64,000 bases of DNA from Acinetobacter brisouioides (lineage in GTDB: Bacteria > Pseudomonadota > Gammaproteobacteria > Pseudomonadales > Moraxellaceae): positions 434,001 through 498,000 of the forward strand of contig NZ_SJNX01000001.1 in assembly GCF_004331075.1 (NCBI RefSeq), given 5' to 3'. A program made the position numbers and the translations under genes. Numbering within the stretch: the first letter of the stretch is position 1; each line of letters opens with the position of its first letter. A model generated the notes under the pieces. It had not been told where the DNA came from. It was given only the letters and a program-made list of their open reading frames with translations, and did not search any database. This document shows, one piece after another, positions 10,268 to 20,067 of the stretch.

Positions 10268-11746
10268 ATGACTAATTTACATCGTCTCTCTATTCGCGAA
10301 TTGTCAGAAGGTTTGCAACAAGGCAAATTTTCCTCTCGTGAACTGACACAACATTATTTAAAGCGTATTGAAAAAATTGACGCTCAGGTAAAAAGTTATG
10401 TCACCGTAACGCCTGAGCTTGCACTTAGCCAAGCCAATGCTGCCGATGCCGCGATCAAAGCAGGCAATGCAACTGCACTCGCAGGGATTCCTCTCGCCCA
10501 TAAAGACATTTTTTGTACCCAAGGTGTGCGCACCTCTGCGGGCTCAAAAATGCTCGACAACTTTATTTCACCTTACGATGCCACTGTCGTGACCAAAGCC
10601 AAAGCAGCAGGTCTGGTCACTTTGGGTAAAGTGAACATGGACGAGTTTGCGATGGGTTCAACCTCTGAAAGCTCATACTACGGCGCAACCAAAAACCCTT
10701 GGAACTTGGATTACGTGCCTGGTGGTTCTTCTGGTGGTTCTGCAGCGGTAGTTGCAGCAGACCTTGCACCGTTTGCAACAGGAACAGATACAGGCGGCTC
10801 AATTCGTCAACCTGCATCATTTTGTGGTTTGACGGGTTTAAAACCGACTTATGGCCGCATCTCTCGTTTCGGGATCATTGCGTTCGCGTCATCTTTAGAT
10901 CAAGCAGGCCCAATGGCACGTTCGGCTGAAGACTGTGCTTACCTGATGAATGTCATTGCAGGTCACGATGCAAAAGACTCAACTTCTGTAGATAAAGAGG
11001 TTGATGACTATGTTGCCAACCTGAATGCAACTTCGGTGAAAGGTTTACGCATTGGTATTCCTAAACAGTACTTCAATGTTGCAGGTTTAGCCGCTGACGT
11101 TAAAGCACGTGTTGAAGAGTCTTTGAAGAAACTTGAAGACATGGGCGCAATCTTAGTCGAAGTTGACCTAAATATGGTTGAAGCTTATGTGCCAACCTAT
11201 TACCTAATCGCACCTGCTGAAGCTTCTTCAAACTTGTCACGTTATGACGGCGTGCGTTATGGCTACCGCTGTGAAAACCCTGTGGACTTGATGGACTTGT
11301 ACAAACGTTCTCGTTCAGAAGGCTTCGGTGAAGAAGTGAAGCGTCGTATCTTGATTGGGACTTATGCGCTTTCTGCAGGCTATTACGATGCTTACTATGT
11401 CAAAGCACAAAAAGTTCGTCGTCTGATTCAGCAAGACTTCCTGAAAGCCTTTGAACAGGTCGATGTGATTGCTGCACCTTCTGCACCAACCACCGCCTAT
11501 AAGATCGGTGCTAACCTCAGCCCAACAGAAATGTATTTGGGTGACGTGTACACCCTTGCTGTGAACTTGGCAGGTCTGCCAGCGATTAACGCACCTGTAG
11601 GTTTAGATGATCACAACTTGCCTGTCGGCTTGCAGTTGATTGGTAACTACTGGTCTGAATCACAATTGTTGTCGATTGTGCATCAATACCAACAAAACAC
11701 CGACTTCCACACCCAACGTGCGGCAATTGCTGAGGAGAATGCATAA
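10268..11746 (+). CDS. gatA: Asp-tRNA(Asn)/Glu-tRNA(Gln) amidotransferase subunit A
   Basis: The 492-residue glutaminase subunit releases ammonia for transamidation of mischarged tRNA. It is an amidase-signature enzyme with the Ser-cisSer-Lys triad readable as K79 (PLAHKD), S154 in [13 protein letters not shown] and S178 in [12 protein letters not shown]. It overlaps gatB by one base (TAATG), which implies coupled translation and equal subunit amounts. Confidence 0.96.
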   Translation: MTNLHRLSIRELSEGLQQGKFSSRELTQHYLKRIEKIDAQVKSYVTVTPELALSQANAADAAIKAGNATALAGIPLAHKDIFCTQGVRTSAGSKMLDNFISPYDATVVTKAKAAGLVTLGKVNMDEFAMGSTSESSYYGATKNPWNLDYVPGGSSGGSAAVVAADLAPFATGTDTGGSIRQPASFCGLTGLKPTYGRISRFGIIAFASSLDQAGPMARSAEDCAYLMNVIAGHDAKDSTSVDKEVDDYVANLNATSVKGLRIGIPKQYFNVAGLAADVKARVEESLKKLEDMGAILVEVDLNMVEAYVPTYYLIAPAEASSNLSRYDGVRYGYRCENPVDLMDLYKRSRSEGFGEEVKRRILIGTYALSAGYYDAYYVKAQKVRRLIQQDFLKAFEQVDVIAAPSAPTTAYKIGANLSPTEMYLGDVYTLAVNLAGLPAINAPVGLDDHNLPVGLQLIGNYWSESQLLSIVHQYQQNTDFHTQRAAIAEENA

Positions 11747-13221
11747 TGGCACAAGCTCAAAAAAAGCCTAAATCAAACCTGATTGATGGTTGGGAAGTGG
11801 TGATCGGGATTGAGATTCATACCCAACTTGCAACCAAATCTAAAATCTTCTCAGGCTCATCGACTGAATTCGGTCAAGACCCAAACACCCAAGCCAGCCT
11901 TGTAGACTTGGCGATGCCTGGTGTTTTGCCTGTGCTCAATGCTGAAGTGGTTGATCTTGCAATTCGCTTTGGTTTGGGGATTGATGCGTACATCGACCAA
12001 GCTTCTGTGTTTGCCCGTAAAAACTATTTTTACCCTGACTCTCCCAAAGGTTACCAAATTAGCCAGATGGACAACCCGATTGTGGGCTTGGGTCATATCG
12101 ACATTCAACTTGAAGATGGCACAGTGAAACGCATTGGCGTAACTCGTGCGCACCTTGAGGAAGATGCAGGTAAATCGGTACATGACCAGTTTGAAGGCAT
12201 GTCAGGCATTGACTTAAACCGTGCAGGAACACCTTTACTTGAAATCGTGTCTGAACCTGACATGCGTTCGGTGGAAGAAGCGGTTGCATACATTAAAGCG
12301 ATTCACACACTTGTACGTTGGCTCGGTATTTCTGACGGTAACATGGCAGAAGGTTCATTCCGCTGTGACTGTAACGTATCTTTGCGTCGTCCAGGTCAAC
12401 CGTTTGGTACACGTTGTGAATTGAAAAACCTCAACTCATTCCGTTTCATTGAACAAGCGATCAATGTTGAAATTGAACGCCAAATGGAAATTTTGGAATG
12501 GGATGGCACGATCGATCAAGAAACCCGTTTGTTCGACCCTGTGAAAATGGAAACGCGTTCAATGCGTTCTAAAGAAGAAGCGAACGATTACCGCTACTTC
12601 CCTGACCCTGACTTGTTGCCTGTGATTATTGCAGATGAGCAAATCGAAGCAGCTCGCGCAGCATTGCCTGAGTTACCTGCGGCACGTCGTGAACGTTTTG
12701 TCGCTGACTTTGGCGTGACTGAGTACGATGCGCATGTCCTTACGCTTTCTCGTGAAATGTCTGACTTTTTTGAGGCAGTGGTTGCAGCAGCAGGTGGTGA
12801 GGCTCAAGGTAAAGTGTCTGCAAACTGGGTCATGGGTGAATTCTCAGGTGCTTTAAACAAAGCAGGCTTGGACTTGGCGGCTTCTCCTGTATCTGCTGGG
12901 CAACTTGGTGGCATGATTGCACGTATTGTGGACAACACCATTAACGGCAAAATCGCTAAGCAAGTGTTTGGCTTTATGTGGGAAGAAGGCAAAACTGCCG
13001 ATACCATTATTGCTGAAAAAGGCTTGAAGCAGGAAACTGACACAGGCGCGATTGAAGCGATTATTAAAGATGTACTTGCAGCCAATGAAAAAATGGTTGA
13101 AGAGTACAAGTCTGGTAAAGAGAAAGCCTTTAACGGTCTTGTTGGTCAAGTGATGAAAGCTGCAAAAGGCAAAGCCAACCCAGCTCAAGTGAATGAATTA
13201 ATGAAAAAATTGATTGGTTAA
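11746..13221 (+). CDS. gatB: Asp-tRNA(Asn)/Glu-tRNA(Gln) amidotransferase subunit B
   Basis: The 491-residue kinase/tRNA-binding subunit phosphorylates the side-chain carboxylate of mischarged tRNA and accepts ammonia from GatA. The N-terminal [13 protein letters not shown] block, the [16 protein letters not shown] signature and the C-terminal YqeY-like helical tail (ending [11 protein letters not shown]) are all present at full length. It is the last gene of gatCAB and is followed by a strong terminator. Confidence 0.96.
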   Translation: MAQAQKKPKSNLIDGWEVVIGIEIHTQLATKSKIFSGSSTEFGQDPNTQASLVDLAMPGVLPVLNAEVVDLAIRFGLGIDAYIDQASVFARKNYFYPDSPKGYQISQMDNPIVGLGHIDIQLEDGTVKRIGVTRAHLEEDAGKSVHDQFEGMSGIDLNRAGTPLLEIVSEPDMRSVEEAVAYIKAIHTLVRWLGISDGNMAEGSFRCDCNVSLRRPGQPFGTRCELKNLNSFRFIEQAINVEIERQMEILEWDGTIDQETRLFDPVKMETRSMRSKEEANDYRYFPDPDLLPVIIADEQIEAARAALPELPAARRERFVADFGVTEYDAHVLTLSREMSDFFEAVVAAAGGEAQGKVSANWVMGEFSGALNKAGLDLAASPVSAGQLGGMIARIVDNTINGKIAKQVFGFMWEEGKTADTIIAEKGLKQETDTGAIEAIIKDVLAANEKMVEEYKSGKEKAFNGLVGQVMKAAKGKANPAQVNELMKKLIG

Positions 13222-13241
13222 GCTGATCTTTTCTAAATAAG

Positions 13242-13268
13242 AAAAACCCGCTTTAGAGCGGGTTTTTT
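13242..13268. terminator. Terminator of gatB, shared with the 3' end of the convergent orphan gene
   Basis: AAAAACCCGC-TTTAGA-GCGGGTTTTTT gives a 10-bp stem with flanking A and T tracts. The last four codons and the stop of the convergent gene (TAA at 13253-13255) lie inside this hairpin, so the two genes share it. Confidence 0.88.
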
Positions 13269-14428
13269 AGTATTTCAATAATAGCTAATATATTACGATT
13301 GAGTTCTCTTATATGACTAAAAAACTTTTCAACCAAATTATCTCCAGCAATTTTTGATTCAATGATCTTATGATCAGCTTCCGTTCTATTTTTTTGCAAT
13401 AGACGTATACTCTCAGTAAACTCGTTTGTAACACCAATTTTCACTTCAAATAATTGCATTAACTGCATAGAACTTAGAGGTCTGCCTGATTCTTGATGCT
13501 GAAAATCTTGATCTAAACAAGCTTGATTATTTTTAAGATATGCCTTTAATGTTTTCTGATTAATATTATCTGGCCCCACTAACTTAAATAATTCACTACA
13601 ACTATCAAAATAAGCTTTGAATGTATTTTCTACAGGAGGTCGACAATAAATATTATCTGTTTTATTTAAGATATTACCTTCGAAAAATGAATTTAATAAT
13701 TCTATATTTTTAGTTAAATCTAATAAATCATCCTCGTATTCAACCCAAGCACCTTCATAATTTCTATTAAAAAATCTCTCATAAGCTTCATCATTAATAT
13801 GAAAATCTAATTCATTACTATTTAATTCATGAGAATGCCAATGTCTTTGTTCAAAATCACTCATGTTCGCTAAATCTTTATATATAGCAACAACCACAGA
13901 TTTATTATTAGCCAACATTTTTCTACCATGACGAACATGAATATATCTCTCATCAGGAGTTTCATCAGATGCAATATAAATATGTCCACCTGATCTAGAA
14001 TCATCAACTTCATAATATTCTGGATAATCAAAATATCTTGATAAAACAGACTCATCAAAACACACTTGCCCTAACTGATGTGCTCCAATATGTAATCTTT
14101 TCTTATACTCAGGAATATTTTTTCTTACTAAGTCAGTCGAATAAAAGAAATCCTCTAAGATAGCACTTGATGGGAAATATATATGTACAGTAATAGGCGT
14201 AAAATCAAAACTAGACTTATCTCCATCTATAGATATTTCACAAAGCTCTACATTTGGATTCATTGAACCACGCCCACTAGCTACTAAACTTTCAATTTCC
14301 TTCATAACAATAAGATTATCAACTCCAATTTTTTGAGCAATCTCTGAACTAGAAGTACCGCCAAAAGACTTATTCCAATTATCTATTGAAATTTTCTCAA
14401 TATTTTTCTTCACTTTTTTAAAATCCAA
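13253..14428 (-). CDS. Unrecognised 391-residue protein, accessory and AT-rich
   Basis: I do not recognise the family. The protein is soluble-looking, acidic, and has no signal peptide or membrane helix. The N-terminal 35 residues are lysine-rich, with SSSEIAQKIGVDNLIVMKEI resembling a degenerate helix-turn-helix. The middle has a histidine-rich patch (DFEQRHWHSHELNSNELDFH, about residues 191-210), and the C-terminal third is helical. Codon use is markedly more A/T-ending than in the flanking gatB, suggesting acquired DNA. It stands alone, convergent with gatB, with its last codons inside the gatB terminator. It could be a solitary stress or defence gene, but nothing in the sequence proves that. 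Confidence 0.7.
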   Translation of the reverse strand: MDFKKVKKNIEKISIDNWNKSFGGTSSSEIAQKIGVDNLIVMKEIESLVASGRGSMNPNVELCEISIDGDKSSFDFTPITVHIYFPSSAILEDFFYSTDLVRKNIPEYKKRLHIGAHQLGQVCFDESVLSRYFDYPEYYEVDDSRSGGHIYIASDETPDERYIHVRHGRKMLANNKSVVVAIYKDLANMSDFEQRHWHSHELNSNELDFHINDEAYERFFNRNYEGAWVEYEDDLLDLTKNIELLNSFFEGNILNKTDNIYCRPPVENTFKAYFDSCSELFKLVGPDNINQKTLKAYLKNNQACLDQDFQHQESGRPLSSMQLMQLFEVKIGVTNEFTESIRLLQKNRTEADHKIIESKIAGDNLVEKFFSHIRELNRNILAIIEILKNPL

Positions 14429-14560
14429 GAGTATGTCCTCATTATTTTAACTTTAAATTAAATTTAATATTTAGAAATACATCTCAAAATTTTTAATCAT
14501 TAATTCTAATATTTAAGATGAATTCAAATTCCAAAGTCCTTTTTTATGCATGATTTCTGA

Positions 14561-14680
14561 ATCCCTCTCTTTGCGAAGCTTCACTTCTCACCTTTAAAAA
14601 GGGAGACTTTGTCATATGATTAATTTGATCCGTGACATTCCCTCTCCTTTTTTAAAAGAGAGGGCTAGGGAGAGGATTAA
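14561..14680. repeat. Dispersed hairpin-rich repeat, copy A
   Basis: This non-coding block has two parts. The first contains GCGAAGCTTCACTTCTCA (14574-14591), found again with one change at 22951-22968. The second, 14641-14680, is a snap-back CCCTCTCCTTTTTTAAAAGA / GAGGG followed by CTAGGGAGAGGATT. It closely resembles the block at 41234-41269 inside the pca operon. Such purine/pyrimidine hairpins behave like REP or small MITE-type elements. No coding capacity was seen in 14429-14682. Confidence 0.6.
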
Positions 14681-14682
14681 AA

Positions 14683-15189
14683 CTACTTCCCTCTTATCAC
14701 ACCCAACTGATTCCAAATATCAGGTGTCAAAAACGTCACCACCAACTTATTCATATCCACGTAACGCAACAAACCATTGAGCTGCTGCTTCACCTCAGGA
14801 TTTTTAATAATTTCCTCACCCGTAATCTGTCCCAACTGCTGGAAGCTCTCTCCGACCGCTTGCACGCCTTCCGCCTGTATCACCGCTTTGGTCTGAGTCG
14901 AACATTGATCGACCAAAATTCGTTGCAACACCTGCGCCACGTTTTTATCCAGTGCAGTTTTTTGCTCGTCTGTCACATGACTAAACTGTTTTAAATCGGG
15001 ATGGTTCGATAACGACACAAACGTCCACTGCAACACTGCAGTTTTATCAGTTGCAGTGGTCGATTTCATCAAGCAATCACTGAGCCGATCAACGGTTGGA
15101 CTGGCCATCGTGACTTGAGTTGTGCCAAAAACTGCGGCTGCCATCAAAAGTACTCGACTCAAAGATACATGTTTACGTTGTGTGGACAT
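14683..15189 (-). CDS. Putative secreted/periplasmic protein, unknown function
   Basis: The 168-residue product starts MSTQRKHVSLSRVLLMAAAV and has a Sec signal peptide with a probable cleavage after VTMAS (about residue 30). I prefer the ATG at 15189 because a GGAG site lies upstream; an in-frame extension to 15234 adds 15 charged residues before the signal and is unlikely. The mature part is mostly helical, with two cysteines (in DCLMKS and DQCSTQ) that could pair in the periplasm. No known domain was recognised. It sits 50 bp downstream of a decayed LysR gene. Confidence 0.72.
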   Translation of the reverse strand: MSTQRKHVSLSRVLLMAAAVFGTTQVTMASPTVDRLSDCLMKSTTATDKTAVLQWTFVSLSNHPDLKQFSHVTDEQKTALDKNVAQVLQRILVDQCSTQTKAVIQAEGVQAVGESFQQLGQITGEEIIKNPEVKQQLNGLLRYVDMNKLVVTFLTPDIWNQLGVIRGK

Positions 15190-15239
15190 TCTTAAACTCC
15201 ATTCGGTGATTGGCTTCTTTTTAGCATACGACATGATGC

Positions 15240-15670
15240 TTAGGTGTTATGACTCTGTATCGATCTGGCAGGTGCAGCCAGCAATTCCAGTACGTGCTGT
15301 ACCCGAACATTTGCATCTACCCGATACACCGCATAAATCGGGGCAATACACGGCGACTCGGCTTTGAGCGTCTTATATACAATTTGTTTATTCCAAAAAC
15401 CCTGAATTGAAGCAGGCACAATCGACACGCCAATGCCTGCGGCAATCAGATTTAGGCTCGAGGTTAAACGTGGCGCTTCTTGGACAATATTGGGGCTAAA
15501 ACCTGTCTGATAACAATGCGCTAAAATATTATCGAATAAATCCTGTCCTGCCAGTCGCCGATATAAGATGAACTCATACGGCTCTAAATCGAGCAAGCGA
15601 TTTGCCGCTTTAGAAATATACTTTCTTCAACCACGGCAACAAAGGCATTAAGTTTATGAATCTCAATCAT
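15240..15670 (-). pseudogene. Decayed LysR-family regulator (frameshift plus large internal deletion)
   Basis: From the ATG at 15670 the minus strand reads MIEIHKLNAFVAVVEES, a normal LysR N-terminus, then loses frame. The next frame gives ISKAANRLL, the usual helix-turn-helix continuation, and jumps straight to DLEPYEFILYRRLAGQDL, which belongs to the effector-binding domain. It then runs to the stop at 15240 through ASIQGFWNKQIVYKTL. So about half of a 300-residue LysR protein, including the recognition helix and linker, is missing, and a frameshift lies near codon 18. A TTG at 15596 could in principle start the remaining fragment, but it would have no DNA-binding domain. It is divergent from the chromate transporter genes that its intact ancestor probably regulated. 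Confidence 0.8.
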
Positions 15671-15717
15671 TGCTATACTTTTTAGGCATGGTTTAAGGTA
15701 AAAATAGCATTTGTCAA

Positions 15718-15742
15718 TATAGCATAGCCCCTGCATGCTATA
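15718..15742. promoter_or_regulatory. LysR-type inverted-repeat site upstream of the chromate transporter
   Basis: TATAGCAT at 15718-15725 and ATGCTATA at 15735-15742 form a perfect 8-bp inverted repeat with a 9-base spacer. It lies 30 bp upstream of the transporter GTG and between it and the LysR remnant. The size, symmetry and location fit a LysR-type recognition site. Confidence 0.5.
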
Positions 15743-15771
15743 CACATCTTGGGACAGGTTAAGGTGATCTG

Positions 15772-16326
15772 GTGAGCGAACAAGTACTCAACATACCAAC
15801 ATGCAAAGCATTGTTTTTAGGTTTCTTAAAATTGGGATTGATGGGTTTTGGCGGTGTTCTGCCACTTGCGCATCGTATGATTGTGGAAGAAAACCGTTGG
15901 TTAAGTACAGCTCAATTTACCGACCTGCTTGGGGTCTGCCAGATTTTACCAGGTGGAAATATTATTAATATGTCCGTGGCGATTGGCATGGAGTTTCATG
16001 GCGTCAAAGGTGCGCTCTGTGCCATTTTAGGCTTAATCTGTGCGCCGACCATTATCGTATTGCTGATTTATCAGATTTATAGCCAGTTTCAAAATTTACC
16101 TGCAGTACAGCATGCGATTCAAGGTTTGGCTGCAGCGGCAGCAGGCCTGTTATTTTCCACAGGTTTAAAAATGCTTAAACCGATTGCCAAAAGTTATTTG
16201 ACAGCCAGTAGTATTGTGCTGACCTTTATGCTCATGGTCGTGGTGAAAATACCATTGTTATTTACCCTGATGATTTTGCTGGGTCTAAATATGTGGGTTT
16301 TAAGTTTGGGAGCAAAACGCGCATGA
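15772..16326 (+). CDS. Chromate transporter family protein, N-terminal-type half
   Basis: The 184-residue membrane protein starts at GTG 15772. It carries the chromate-transport domain signature FLKLGLMGFGGVLPLAHRMI near the N-terminus and a PGGNIINMSVAIG loop. It is one of a pair of short-chain CHR proteins; in such pairs the two about 180-residue halves form a heterodimer replacing the single long ChrA. It overlaps the second half by ATGA. It may export chromate or another oxyanion; annotation as 'chromate' is family-level only. Confidence 0.85.
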   Translation: MSEQVLNIPTCKALFLGFLKLGLMGFGGVLPLAHRMIVEENRWLSTAQFTDLLGVCQILPGGNIINMSVAIGMEFHGVKGALCAILGLICAPTIIVLLIYQIYSQFQNLPAVQHAIQGLAAAAAGLLFSTGLKMLKPIAKSYLTASSIVLTFMLMVVVKIPLLFTLMILLGLNMWVLSLGAKRA

Positions 16327-16844
16327 TTTGGGTGTTATGGTCACTGGCATTGGTATTTGCAGAGTTATCCTTACTGGCATTTGGCGGCGGCAATGCGATT
16401 TTGCCTGAAATGCAGTATCAGGTGGTTTATGTCCACCATTGGCTGACTGCTGAAGAATTTAATGCCCTGTTCGCAATGGCACAAGCAGCACCTGGCCCAA
16501 ACATGATGATTGTTCCTCTGATTGGCTGGCATGTTGCAGGGACAGCAGGTTTACTGGTGACTTCAATTGCCAAGTTTGCGCCATCTTCGGTGATTACGGT
16601 TTATGCACTCAAGTTCTGGCGACAAGTCAAAGATCATCCTTTACGTTCACGCTTTGAAAAAGCCCTAAAACCTGTGACCGTTGGACTGGTCTTGGTCAGT
16701 GCATGGCTGATTGGTTCGGCATCAGCACAAAATCTTTTATTGGCTGTCATTATTTTGGCAACAGCAGTACTGGGTTTATTTAAAACAGTGCATCCACTTT
16801 GGATTATGTTGCTGGGTGCAGTGTTGGGCGTGTGTTTCTTATAA
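16323..16844 (+). CDS. Chromate transporter family protein, second half
   Basis: The 173-residue membrane protein starts at ATG 16323, overlapping the upstream TGA as ATGA; a GTG at 16293 in the same frame would add ten residues but has no ribosome site. It has the second copy of the CHR signature, FAELSLLAFGGGNAILPEMQ, and the AAPGPNMM loop. It pairs with the preceding gene as the other inverted-topology half. Confidence 0.85.
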   Translation: MIWVLWSLALVFAELSLLAFGGGNAILPEMQYQVVYVHHWLTAEEFNALFAMAQAAPGPNMMIVPLIGWHVAGTAGLLVTSIAKFAPSSVITVYALKFWRQVKDHPLRSRFEKALKPVTVGLVLVSAWLIGSASAQNLLLAVIILATAVLGLFKTVHPLWIMLLGAVLGVCFL

Positions 16845-16909
16845 ATTTATGTCACACTGATGAACATGATCAAATTGCTGTTCTGTACATTTTTATATTC
16901 AGGTGGCTT

Positions 16910-17071
16910 ATGCAAGATCCGATATCAGAATCTCAAAATAACGAAAATGAATCTTCTTTTTGGAAAAATAATTGGATAGATGTATGCGAAGTATGCATCG
17001 AATTTTTACATAATTTATTGATGGGTGCTGTACGCGTTATTGCTCATGGATTAGCAAAAATTTTTGATTAA
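16910..17071 (+). CDS. Small protein of unknown function (53 residues)
   Basis: An ATG at 16910 preceded by AGGTGG opens a 53-codon frame. The product is polar at its N-terminus (MQDPISESQNNENESSFWKN) and amphipathic or hydrophobic at its C-terminus (HNLLMGAVRVIAHGLAKIFD). A strong terminator at 17093 follows the stop. Frame, ribosome site and terminator support a real gene, but I recognise no family. Confidence 0.5.
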   Translation: MQDPISESQNNENESSFWKNNWIDVCEVCIEFLHNLLMGAVRVIAHGLAKIFD

Positions 17072-17092
17072 GCCTTTTTTTGATTACTGCAC

Positions 17093-17132
17093 AAAAAAAG
17101 CCAGTCAATATTTTGATTGACTGGCTTTTTTT
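17093..17132. terminator. Strong bidirectional terminator
   Basis: AAAAAAAGCCAGTCAA and TTGACTGGCTTTTTTT form a 16-bp stem (including A/T tracts) around an 8-base loop. It separates the plus-strand chromate/small-protein genes from the convergent sbmA. Confidence 0.92.
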
Positions 17133-17148
17133 CACGATAACTTTTTAA

Positions 17149-18363
17149 TTATTTATGCAAAATCGACTCAAACGCTTTTAGACGCTTATAAATCGAAAGC
17201 AGTTCAATAATGGTTTTCCATGAGCTAATCAAATACTGAAATGACTCACGAACTTTATCGAACACGTTACCAATCTGGTTGAGTAAACCCAAAGTCATTT
17301 TGCCTGCGGCGATGGATGGGAACAGCACCACAAGGCTATACAAGACATCGAGCTGCATGTACCACGTACTCACCAAGTTAAAGTAAGTATAGTGAAAATA
17401 CAGACGGAAATAGTTTTTACGGACATGACCGAACAACTCTCTAAGTGTCGCAGGCTCTGCACGTTCAATACAGTCTTCACCATACACCAGTTCTTTACGG
17501 TAAGCGGCTTCAACCCTTTGATTATTAAATTCTAAACCAGGTAATTTAATACCGACAAACATTAACAGGAATGTACCAAAAGCCGCCCATACCACTGCTG
17601 CGTACACTAAAGAATGTTTAATTTCACCAATGATTGGCAATGCAGGAACATGTGCCGAAAGCTGAAATAAAATCGGTAAAAAGGCGATTAGGATCATAAT
17701 CGCTTTGACAAAGCGGACACCTAAATCTTCCATCGTGGTTGCAAAACGCATGGTATCTTCTTGTACCCGCTGTGATGCGCCTTCTATATTGCGTAATTTT
17801 AACCAATGCTCGCTGTAATATTCATTCATGGCAGTACGCCAACGGAAAATATAATGACTCACCAAAAATGAGTTCAAAACTGCAAATGTTACCGCAACCA
17901 TGGCAATGTATAAGAACGTTAATGTCCCCATATACAGCTCTTTGATGTCGCCACCGCCACTTCCCAGCATTTTCTGGATCATGTCCCAAAATGGACCATA
18001 CCATGCATTGACCGCGACACTGACTTGCACACCAAACCAAATATTAAACAAAATAAGGGCGGATCCCCAGACTGACCAACGTTGCCATTTGTTGTCTGAG
18101 AAAAAATGCCAAAAACCTGCAAAAATGGCGGTTGCAACCAAGAACCAGATATAGAACCATAAAAATGCAGGCGACCAAAAGCGACTCACGCCGACCGCCG
18201 ACGGTGCTTCTGCATAACCTTGTGCCCAACCCAGTAAAGTGCCCCACGCCTTTCCACCTGCATACCACAAGATCAGGTTAAACGACAGCCATGCGACAAC
18301 TGAAAGAAAAAATGCACGTGGTGCAGGAAAAAACGATTTAAACATGCTGTGGGGATATTCCAT
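17149..18363 (-). CDS. sbmA: SbmA/BacA-like peptide transporter
   Basis: The 404-residue inner-membrane protein is of the SbmA_BacA family: proton-driven importers of proline-rich antimicrobial peptides, microcins and bleomycin with an ABC-exporter-like transmembrane fold but no ATPase domain. The N-terminus [20 protein letters not shown], the long periplasmic loop [13 protein letters not shown] and the C-terminal [20 protein letters not shown] are characteristic. Translation may start at 18363 or at the internal ATG 18345 that aligns with family N-termini. It is monocistronic. Confidence 0.9.
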   Translation of the reverse strand: MEYPHSMFKSFFPAPRAFFLSVVAWLSFNLILWYAGGKAWGTLLGWAQGYAEAPSAVGVSRFWSPAFLWFYIWFLVATAIFAGFWHFFSDNKWQRWSVWGSALILFNIWFGVQVSVAVNAWYGPFWDMIQKMLGSGGGDIKELYMGTLTFLYIAMVAVTFAVLNSFLVSHYIFRWRTAMNEYYSEHWLKLRNIEGASQRVQEDTMRFATTMEDLGVRFVKAIMILIAFLPILFQLSAHVPALPIIGEIKHSLVYAAVVWAAFGTFLLMFVGIKLPGLEFNNQRVEAAYRKELVYGEDCIERAEPATLRELFGHVRKNYFRLYFHYTYFNLVSTWYMQLDVLYSLVVLFPSIAAGKMTLGLLNQIGNVFDKVRESFQYLISSWKTIIELLSIYKRLKAFESILHK

Positions 18364-19010
18364 CTAATTTTGAAATTCTGCCTGAGCCGATTATAACTGT
18401 TTAAGCTGAGGACCTGTTGCAAAAACAGTGTAAGTAACGCTTAGGCATGATGTTTTTATTTTTTGTAAACCTCAATCAAAAAAGTACAAATATGTTCATC
18501 TTTATTCATGAGCAATTTAAAACACATTCGGTTTTTTTCATCAGGATTTACATACAGTCTCTTTGTTTTTTCCCTGAGCAATACAAATCTATTTCAATAA
18601 AGTACAAGAGCCATAAAATGGCTTAATCAAAGAAGTCTGTTTTATTTTTAGATTCTGAATACTATCGGATTCACTCCATTGTCTACATGGGCAATCAAAT
18701 GCAGATGTGATATCAGATTGGCGTAGCCTATCAAAAATAAGCCTAAAAAAGGAAATTCATTTTTGTAATTCTGCCTATTGCTTGTCACTTTATCGCGTCA
18801 CATCTTTGCATCGTTACAAATTCCGTGTCATTTTTAGGACATTGTTTTGCAAGTTTATTGCTGTATTTAATCGAAAAATCCATTATTTTTTACAATTTAC
18901 TGATGATGATTCTGACAAATTCAGTTTAAAATCCGCCAACAACCTGATTCTGCTAGAATGAACTAAAATACAATCTGCATTGATTGTGATTATGGTGGTG
19001 ATTCTTTTTT
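18364..19010. other. 647-bp AT-rich intergenic region
   Basis: No convincing gene was seen. The only longer frame (18707-18961) has no ribosome site and an unnatural composition. The region holds the divergent promoters of sbmA and the lpxO-like gene. Confidence 0.45.
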
Positions 19011-19916
19011 ATGTACGCGATTATTATTGTAACGATTTTTGTGATTAGCTTGCTCTATACCTATTTTCGGGGGAAAGAGCGCTTAAAGCTGTCACGCCAA
19101 CTATTTGATCATTCAACCTTTTTAGGTCCAGTCAATATATTTATGACGGGCTTTTCCCGTTTGCCTGCTCAACCGTTTTACCCAGTTGAAGACTTCCCTG
19201 AGCTGAAACCACTACAGGATAACTGGCAGATCATTCGTGACGAAGCCATTGCATTACAAAGCCAAATTAAAGCGGCCTCAAGTAACAATGACGCAGGTTT
19301 TAATACTTTCTTTAAGCGTGGCTGGAAGCGTTTTTACCTAAAATGGTATCAGGACAGCCACCCTTCAGCTCAACAACTTTGCCCAAAAACTGTCGCAATC
19401 TTAGAGAAAATTCCATCCGTCAAAGCCGCCATGTTTGCCGAATTACCTTCAGGCAGCTACTTGGGTAAGCACCGTGACCCCTATGCAGGTTCAGTACGTT
19501 ATCACTTGGGGTTAAGCACACCCAATAGTGATGAGTGTTTTATTGAAGTTGATCAGGAGCGCTATAGCTGGCGCGATGGTGAAGCGACTGTATTTGATGA
19601 AACCTATGTCCACTGGGCACAAAACAAGGCAGAGCAAACCCGTATTATTTTGTTTTGCGATATTGAACGTCCAATGAAATGGCAATGGGCACAAAACTTC
19701 AATCACTGGTTTGGTCGCAATGTCATGTCGGCATCCGCGTCACCCAACGATGCACAAGACCAGACGGGCTTTATTAACCGTATTTTTAAATATTTTTATG
19801 CGATTCATGCCAAAGGCCGCGAGCTAAAAGCTAAAAACCGTCGTATGTATTATTTAATCAAATGGATTTTGTTTTTAGTGATTATTGGTGTCATTTTATT
19901 ACCAAGTTTATTGTAA
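19011..19916 (+). CDS. lpxO: Aspartyl/asparaginyl beta-hydroxylase family protein, LpxO-like
   Basis: The 301-residue Fe(II)/2-oxoglutarate dioxygenase probably adds a 2-hydroxyl to a lipid A acyl chain. The double-stranded beta-helix has its iron ligands at H154 and D156 (GKHRDPYAG) and H201 (YVHWAQN), and R211 probably binds 2-oxoglutarate. A membrane anchor at residues 1-18 and a second hydrophobic helix at the extreme C-terminus (about 283-301) place it at the inner membrane, as in LpxO. Lipid A 2-hydroxylation in Acinetobacter is known to affect cationic peptide resistance. The substrate is inferred, not shown. Confidence 0.85.
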   Translation: MYAIIIVTIFVISLLYTYFRGKERLKLSRQLFDHSTFLGPVNIFMTGFSRLPAQPFYPVEDFPELKPLQDNWQIIRDEAIALQSQIKAASSNNDAGFNTFFKRGWKRFYLKWYQDSHPSAQQLCPKTVAILEKIPSVKAAMFAELPSGSYLGKHRDPYAGSVRYHLGLSTPNSDECFIEVDQERYSWRDGEATVFDETYVHWAQNKAEQTRIILFCDIERPMKWQWAQNFNHWFGRNVMSASASPNDAQDQTGFINRIFKYFYAIHAKGRELKAKNRRMYYLIKWILFLVIIGVILLPSLL

Positions 19917-19939
19917 GTATTTAAAATACAAAAATTTTA

Positions 19940-19964
19940 ACCGCATTGAAAGATGCGGTTTTTT
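19940..19964 (+). terminator. Terminator of the lpxO-like gene
   Basis: ACCGCAT-TGAAAG-ATGCGGTTTTTTA gives a 7-bp stem with a T tract, 23 bases after the stop codon. Confidence 0.85.
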
Positions 19965-20067
19965 ATATCCTTTTTTAGAAAAATAACACATCAATCGTGT
20001 TTCATAGATCACTTTAAATATATTATGATGAATTAATATACAATTTTAATAACAATGGAAAATGATT

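Noticed and set aside
18707..18961. 84-codon plus-strand frame before the lpxO-like gene
   Set aside because: No ribosome site, AT-driven composition (rich in F, I, L, K, S) and no recognisable domain; probably non-coding.
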